Shown here in pieces: positions 57,090-64,000 of a DNA stretch of 64,000 nt (its first letter is position 1; each line of letters begins with the position of its first letter). The DNA comes from Mycteria americana (lineage: Eukaryota > Chordata > Aves > Ciconiiformes > Ciconiidae): assembly GCF_035582795.1 (NCBI RefSeq), contig NC_134365.1, positions 44,884,135 to 44,948,134 on the forward strand. Reading direction: 5' to 3'. Position numbers and translations under genes: made by a program. The notes beneath the pieces are model-generated. The model was not told where the DNA came from and did not search any database. It saw nothing but the letters and a program-made list of their open reading frames with translations.

Positions 57090-57115
57090 AATTGTTCTAC
57101 AGTCATGTGACAGTC

Positions 57116-57121
57116 AATAAA
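57116..57121 (+). terminator. RPS16: RPS16 polyadenylation signal AATAAA
   Basis: A canonical hexamer lies 27 bases after the stop codon, giving a very short 3' UTR as usual for ribosomal protein mRNAs. Cleavage is expected about 15-25 bases further, near 57140. Confidence 0.9.
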
Positions 57122-57149
57122 CATAAAGAGAATTTGATACATTTCATGT

Positions 57150-60100
57150 TTCTAAATTGCGCTTTTCTCTGTGGGTAAATAGATTTTTCACTGTGTGTTA
57201 ACCTAAGATTGATACACAAATTGCTCGATATTAAAGTAAAATGAGAGGGCTGTTGGCAGTTTTCTTTTATCCCTTCATAATAAGTCAGTCTAGATAGATA
57301 GATAGGGTCTTGGGAATAAAGAAGAGCTTTCTCCTGTTGATGAATGTGTGGTTATCAGAACATAAAGAAAGCTTACATCCCGTTTTTTGTGGGCACGTGA
57401 AACGGTATACCAGTTCATTAAAGCAGAATTCAACCTTCACCTTTCTGCTAAATCTAAACAAATGTGGACCTTTTCCAGTACCTGGATGGCCACTCTTCAC
57501 GGTGTTACGAACCAATGTGAGTAGGCCCTGTTCTTCCCACGTGAAAATGTGTCTTAGCCTGGTGAAAGACTTAGCCCATACTGCACGAGAGCATGGATCT
57601 GGCTCCTAGCTGGTAACTTGTGTGTTACGTGACTTGCTTTAGCATGCCCCCATAGTGCGATGCAGAGTTAAGCATCTTTCCGCATACACTTCAGCGCTGG
57701 CAGTTTGTGCGAAGGACTTCTGTTTTCCGTGTATATTCACCTGAAATACCACACAGAGTGAAGTTCCAAACCCCACTGTGGAATATTACATGGCAATGAG
57801 CGTTGTCCATCTACATGAACTGCTTTTGTTTGTGCTTGCTTAGTGGTTAGGGGCAAGGAATTTACCCCCTTGAGGATAACTCCCTCAGCAGAGTGCTAAA
57901 GTGGGTGTTCAGGTAGCTGTTCTAACGTTCGTATTTTACATTGTCAAAACCAAAGTAATGGGGGTAGGGAGGGAGGTTTATTGAACTCTTGCCATACCAG
58001 ATAATACAGAGGCAGAGTTTTCTGCATTAGTATGTCTAAATGTAGGAAACTTTTTTTTCTTTAAATAACAAACCCCGTATATTCTGTTTCAAAAATAGTA
58101 TTTTGTAAATGTAAAACATAAAAAGGGTTTTGTGTTAAAGATAAGATTGGGTCTAAATTACTCATCCTTCAACCACATGTTCACACAGTACAAGCACAGA
58201 GGGATGTAAACCTGGAGAACAACATTAAATGATTTAATTAAAAAAACCCCAGAAAAATCCCTTTGGAAGCCAGACAGTTGCTTATGTCGTGAGCTAGGTG
58301 AGGCAATTTGAAGGCCTTAGGGAAAAACCTGGAGTTGAAAATATGACAGTAATTTTCAAAGATCGAGCTAGGGTGTGTGTGTATCGGACATGAAATATTG
58401 GAGAAGTTCCAGTTTCTCGTCCACTGATACTGAAGATTTTAATTCTGGAAGTGGTCTCCTGGGGACAAAGAAGAGTAAAGTTCTGAGTAAGAGATGGGAT
58501 GTGCCAACAAAAGGCTGTTGGAAAGGCTAATTCTGTCCCTTGGAAGAGTTGCAAGTAATTGAGTGAGGCCTTGGATCTGAGCTGACCCAACAGGCATGGG
58601 AACAGCCCTGGACTCTTGTTTCCGATGTTTGAAAACCAGTTTGGAGAGGAACTGGAAGAATCGCTGAAGACAAAGTAACTGAGAGCCTAGCTTCTGCTGT
58701 GTTGCTCTCTAAGCCTGGTATTTTTGTGTCTATCATACATTTGTATGCCAATACTGAAATTGTTACAGGAGCACCTTGGTACTCGAGATTTTTGTTGGGC
58801 TTTCTATTAATGTGGTATTTCTTCTCTCACTTGTCTAATGGTAGGTCATTTCAGTGTACTCAGTCAACACAAAGTTAAACCAGCTTCCTTTGTGAGTTGG
58901 GTTGGGGAATTGGAAAGAATAGTACAATTTTGCCCTTCTGCTCTAGTTTAGGAAAATAGGTGCTCGTGGCTTTTTAAAGATGTTAAGATTTGTTATGATG
59001 TCTCTGCTTTTTCCGTAGAAAGGCGTTTAAGGCATCTTCACTGAAGTGTAGTTATTCAAGGGTTAAATGTGTAACTTGAACAAATTCCTTCTGAAAAGGA
59101 ATTCTCCATCCATCTCTCATTTTAGCTGTCAGTGACTGCTACAAAATACTGCATTACATGACCTGAATAGAAGTAGAACACTCTTGTTCAAACCCCTCAC
59201 ACTCCCATTGAAGTGGAGGGGACTGTTGTATAGTCTATCGCCAATTTACATACCAGCATTTTTTGTCTTACACTAAGTGAACGAGATATTCTATTCCAGA
59301 CACTTGCTGTCTCTTTGGCAAGATGCATGGTTTGCTTTCTTCAGTCCCCCCTTTCTGCACCCTCAGATCTGACCCATTTCTCATCCAGTGCGTTCCTCAG
59401 AGTTTCTACCTTGTAGTAGAGTTGCTCACAGATTATTCTAGCTCTTGGGCTGCTGAAAACTGCTGTGTTCTGCCTCCTAGCCTGGCTTTCTAAGGAAAAG
59501 ATGTGATGCAGGGCTAACTTCAAATTTGATTACTTGAATTCCTATGAGTTTTGTGAAACTGGCATCTTGAGAGATGTTAATTAGCTTCAGCTGAGGAAAA
59601 ATAAGCCTTTTAGTTGTTTGGCTCGTGTGGTGACTGAAAAGCAATGGCTCACTCATTGCTTAGGAAATGTGTACTGGCCTGCCAGTTGGCACATAGGTAC
59701 CCTGTGCTGTGGCTTGTCCAGAACTGATTCTTGCCTAGCTGTTAGAGCAATTGGATGCAGGGAAAAAGAGAGGACACAAAGTTACTGTGGTGTGAAACTC
59801 AGGGAGGCAGGGGGAGACGCAATACGTGATGCCAGTAACCTTAGGGGTGGATTTCACAGTTACGGGGAAACCTGATGTGTCATTTTTTCTGCCCAGAGAA
59901 CAGCTTGTAACAATTGGGGATTTTTGTTTTGCAGTTCTTTTATGGAAAGGCTGAAAATAAAACTTGCATTGCTACTAATATATACAGCGATGATATCTGC
60001 ATGTCATTTCTTCAACCAAAAGGCTCTTAGCATAATAAAAATGCTTTCTGAACTGAACTCTGATCCTATAAAAATGCCCCATTAATCCTGTAGAGTGATG

Positions 60101-62880
60101 TCATCCCCACAGACTTGCTTTCTAAATGAGAACTGCTCATGGAATCAGGCTTGTGTCTGCCTGGGTGGCTGAAGTTTTTTATTCTAAACAGTGACATACT
60201 GATCACCCACTAGAGGGCTTAACTTCATTGGGGAAGCGTAGCTACCGTGAGGTTTGAAGGTGTAAGGAGAAAACCTGTTCATAAAAATGTTTCCTTTCCT
60301 GATGTCCTGATTCTGCAGGGATGGCAATCAAGCTCTTGTCACTGAGCATTCGCTCTGGCCAGAGACACGCTTCCACAGAGAAATAGTAACGGTTTGATCC
60401 TCAAGCCCCTAGTGAGGTTCTTGAGCAGCTGTGGAGGTGGTTCTTGGAAAAGAAGAAATGCCCCTAACCTCATCTCGCCCAGCTCTTTCATTAGTTTCAC
60501 TGATGCTAATCCTTAGGAAGATCAGGTGCGCACATCAAAATGTGGCCTCGCTTGAATTCTTAATTGAAAATACCAGTTCAATGAAGGCTGGAGTGTGGGC
60601 TCTAAAAAGTACCATGTTTTGTTAAAGACAACAGTGGATCCAGTTCCAAACCAGGGCAAGCTTGTACCCGTGGCACTGAAGGTGGTTATTTTCTCACCCA
60701 TTGTTTATAATCCTGATGAGCTGTGTAACCTGTTTACGAAATTAAGTCCTCTCAAATGTTATGTTGGAAAATTTGGGGCAAATTAATTTTGACTGTAATA
60801 TACAAATATATTAACATTGAAAAGTTTAAGTTTTGTTTTTAAAGAAAAATCTGTAACTTAAAAATGTAACACTAGCATTTTTAAAGTATGGGCCAATGTG
60901 TTCTGTATTGTGTTTATTTTCTTACAAAAGTGATTATTTTTTAATACATTTTTTCTGTTCAAATTTTTCAGAAGTCCCAGTCTGTGAGTATTCTACTACT
61001 AGTGTAGATAATGTGTGTTGTTGCCTCAGTATAATTTGATTCAATTTTTTAAAATCTCTTTCTTAATATAGTGCTCTGAGTTACAGTTCAGTGTACTTGG
61101 CTGAATAATACTTTTTCCTTATTAGCTAACATCCTTCATGTGCTTGGGACTGTGCTGTTTCCTACCCTGCCCCGAGCAGAGATATCCAGATCTGATGAAA
61201 CCTATTGGTCTAACTCTTACAAAGTCCCTTTGCAGCTGATGAGGCTTGGCCTACTTTTTAAATATTAGAAGTTAAACAACTGTGAAATACTAACACGCAC
61301 CAAATATTCCCTCAACTTTGCCATAGGAAAATTGTTTTTTTTAAAAAAGGCTATTTTTGATAGTTTCTGTTAAAGCAAAAGAGTTCATTTATATTAATGG
61401 CAAGATTTATTTGTGAAGCTGCATATGAAGCATTGTATGAAATATGGTCTTGAGGAAGGGAAGAATCCCAGATCAGATTTCTCAGAAGAGTTTGAAACAG
61501 TTTCTAAACCAGACTTAGCTTGAAAGTAAGGTAACACGGAGACACGTAATGGAATTTGGAAGGTCTAGTGCTTGGCTTCATCTCAGCTTGAGAGCAACCT
61601 AAGGCATTGTCCTCTAAGAGTAGGTTTATGAGAGGGTGAAATGTTGAGTAGCCTCTGCCACATCCTATAAGATAGGCAGCCACATAATAGTTCACAGTCT
61701 GTGAGTATGACTACACCAGTGTGTTAATTTGGATCAGGAACTCACTTCTTTTGCTTCTGTTTGCAGTCTGGAGTGGTTCTGGACCACATGGAGCAGATGA
61801 AACTAAGCTGGGAGATGCAGTCCAGCTGCAGATAAACAGGTAGACCATGGGACCAGCCCATAGCTAGTCAGAAGTAAAAACAAAGCAAAAACCCTCTTGA
61901 AATGTGAATTATGTGAATGTCAGCTTCTCAGAACCAACAGTAATGAAAATAATTCTTAAGAAATACTCCAAACACGGTGTCATGTTATAACATATATCAG
62001 TTTGCAATAAGTATCCTTGGGCCGCCAGTGATCCCAAACCTGCATGAGTACTGTTGGCTGCTGTGTGGACCCAGGGTTTTGTCTTTGCCTGTGGTTAGAG
62101 AGGTTGAGTGTTTTCCTTTGCCCTCTCTTCTAGTCCAGCTGGGGAGCGGGGAAGAGAAAGGGCTAGAGGAAATGATGGGAGAACTTTTTACCTGAGAGAG
62201 GCCCTCAACTTCTGAATTTTATTTTGGTCCAAACCCACCTTCTGTAGCATGCTCAGAGGGTCTCACAAAGCACATCCTAGGAAGAGTGGAGGGTTAGGCA
62301 AAAGATAGGCTTTGCAAAATAAAATGAGTAGTAGCAGTTTCAATTAGCACTATATGTGTCTTTAAAACTGTGCTTTTTAATGACTCTCTTAATGTTAGGG
62401 TAAAGCAGATAAGATTTTTCTGTTTTAAAATGTTATCATTTTCAATTTTGGTGAAAATATATTTTTATATTTTAATGAAAATTAGAAAAAAACCCCATGA
62501 CTTCTTTCTCCTTTTTGTTACTATGAAATTTTCATTTTATTAAAAATGAAATTTAATTATCCTCTGGGAAGCCTTCTTTTGTGACATAAGCAAACTATAC
62601 ACAAAAATGTATCTAAAATATTCTTAAAAATCCAGATGCATTATTTAATGGAAGTTCATGTCTCTCCTATTAGAACAGATAAGAAACATTAATATGTTAA
62701 TCTCTAAAACCATCTGGTTATCATTTATACAGTAGCATCATTGCAGGGTCTTGCAAAAATATTTCACTGTAATAAACAGTAAAGGGCAGCACTCAACGCG
62801 AGCCTCAAAACACACAAAGGTGTGTGACGACTGAAGGAACTCTCAAACCATCATGACATGGCAACATTTCGATGTCATTG
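57150..62880. other. intergenic DNA between RPS16 and the edge gene
   Basis: AT-rich. There is a GATA-type short run (57294-57304) and a possible ancient-repeat word near 59201-59220 (ACTCCCATTGAAGTGGAGGG). An open segment bounded by AG and GT (61767-61839) is discussed in the findings. No gene is recognised, and in particular no large-gene exons that could belong to a close RPS16 neighbour. Confidence 0.5.
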
Positions 62881-62890
62881 TCTGCTATGT

Positions 62891-62899
62891 TATAAAAGG
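62891..62899 (+). promoter_or_regulatory. TATA box of a putative edge gene
   Basis: TATAAAAGG matches the TATA consensus well, with expected initiation around 62918-62925. It lies about 340 bases before the ATG at 63232, in CpG-poor sequence, which suits a tissue-restricted gene. The link to the exon downstream is inference from position and orientation. Confidence 0.5.
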
Positions 62900-62978
62900 C
62901 CGATTCAATTCAACAGAGGAGTAATACTTGCAGGTCTAGTGAAAGTGTAACTAATACGGACTCGGCTGAGGAGTTACC

Positions 62979-63040
62979 ATGCATTACTAATGAGAGACAT
63001 GCAGCCAGAAAGTTGCATGCAACGCTTGCAAAGCTCCTGA
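62979..63040 (+). other. upstream ORFs in the putative leader
   Basis: If transcription starts near 62920 and the leader is not spliced, it carries ATGCATTACTAA (62979-62990) and a 16-codon ORF (62990-63040). The latter contains two further in-frame ATGs. A minimal ATGTAG follows near 63046. Such ORFs would be expected to dampen translation of the main frame. Confidence 0.4.
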
Positions 63041-63231
63041 AGCTGTATGTAGCTACCAAACTTGATGTCTCCTCTTCTTTTCCTTTTTTGCATTACATTA
63101 TTTTAAATAATGCATCCAACTATCTAACTTTTGACGGATTTAAACACACTGTAGAAATACATAGTTCTAAGATGCCATCGTAATCAAAGCCATTCATTTG
63201 GATAAATTTCCTATTACTAAGTTATACTGAA

Positions 63232-63310
63232 ATGAACATCGTGGGAAAGCTCAATTTAATGATACCGTGGAGTATATTCTTGCTTCATTCCCTGCTGTCC
63301 TCTTTGCAAG
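63232..63310 (+). CDS. putative first coding exon: signal peptide of a secreted or membrane protein (partial)
   Basis: The ATG at 63232 opens 26 codons plus one base, then a strong donor (CAAG before GTAAGA at 63311). The peptide starts MNIVGKLNLMIPWSIF and continues with LLHSLLSSLQ. A short polar N-terminus carrying one Lys is followed by a hydrophobic core and small residues near the end, as in a cleavable signal peptide. The phase-1 intron right after it is the classic arrangement for secreted and immunoglobulin-domain proteins. I do not recognise the gene. Its remaining exons would be beyond the right edge or in the last 690 bases, where I find no second exon. Confidence 0.45.
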
Positions 63311-63316
63311 GTAAGA

Positions 63317-64000
63317 ATTTTATTCCATTGCTGTAGTAATACTAACTTTTAAAAAGATTTTCTAAATATTTTACAAATATTTAGAAATATTACGGCTCCT
63401 TGTTTTTCTATCATTATAAAGCAATTTTTTTGACCCTTGCTGGAATTCATAAAGAAAAAAGTTTTTTAACACAAGTTAAAAAACTGTATATCACCATTCT
63501 CTCCCACAGGTGTAGAAACTAAAATATAGCTCTTTTTTTTTTTTACAAAGAGATGTTTTATGTCTGAATTTGTTACAAAACAATTATTTAGGCATGAAAT
63601 TTAAGTTTATTGGCTTTCTTCCCATTATTGCCAGATAAGTAAGTATATAATGATTTTCAGTGGGGTATGATTTTGTTTGATCAGACTGCACCTGCAGTTT
63701 ATTTAAGCATTTTTAGAATGCTAGGGTAAATAATAGCTCTTCTGGTTACAGAAATGATCCTATTTTCTGTGTAATGCAAATGGATCTTGTAGATAGCTTT
63801 CTTGCAGCAATTATAAAGATTTCTAAGGCAATATGAGAAAGAAGGGGGTTTGGTTTGGTTGGTTTAGTTTTTTTTTAAAGCATGGACTCTAGACCATTTT
63901 AAGTGGATTGCAATTGAGTTTTACAAGTAACATTCAGGAAATGATTATAGGTAACCACCCTAGATGTTTGATTCTGGAAGTCTGTGAGCACCTCTTGTAT
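63317..64000. other. probable intron 1 of the edge gene
   Basis: AT-rich sequence with poly(T) runs and no recognisable exon. It is consistent with the start of a long first intron. Confidence 0.4.

Overview
This is vertebrate nuclear DNA, most likely from a bird or another sauropsid. The evidence is one intron-containing gene with GT-AG introns, decayed CR1 LINE fragments, ancient amniote-type repeats, an AT-rich background and a single CpG island. The low density of young repeats fits a bird better than a turtle or crocodilian, but the species cannot be told from the sequence alone.

Layout. Positions 1 to about 52,700 look like a gene desert. I found no recognisable coding exon there. It holds CR1 pieces (7541-8935 minus, 9230-9620 plus, 33790-34150 minus), a 5S-rRNA-like relic (12507-12622 minus), a MIR/CORE-SINE-like relic (17765-18115), fragments of old sauropsid dispersed repeats, a CCCT-rich microsatellite (22819-22914), short tandem duplications and several clean inverted repeats. 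From about 52,780 to 54,260 there is a strong CpG island. It carries the promoter and first exons of RPS16, which runs from about 53,722 to 57,140 on the plus strand. RPS16 encodes a complete 146-residue uS9-family protein of the 40S ribosomal subunit in five coding exons, plus a predicted short non-coding first exon.

After RPS16 there are about 5.7 kb without a recognised gene. The right edge then shows what looks like the start of a second plus-strand gene: a TATA box at 62891, a leader with short upstream ORFs, and a first coding exon (63232-63310) that encodes a signal-peptide-like sequence and ends in a consensus splice donor. The rest of that gene lies outside the window and I do not recognise it.

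The two genes contrast clearly. RPS16 has a housekeeping architecture: CpG island, ETS and GC-box motifs, a 5' TOP-type start, short introns and a compact 3' UTR. The edge gene has a TATA-box, CpG-poor promoter typical of tissue-restricted secreted or membrane proteins. Nothing suggests that they are functionally linked.
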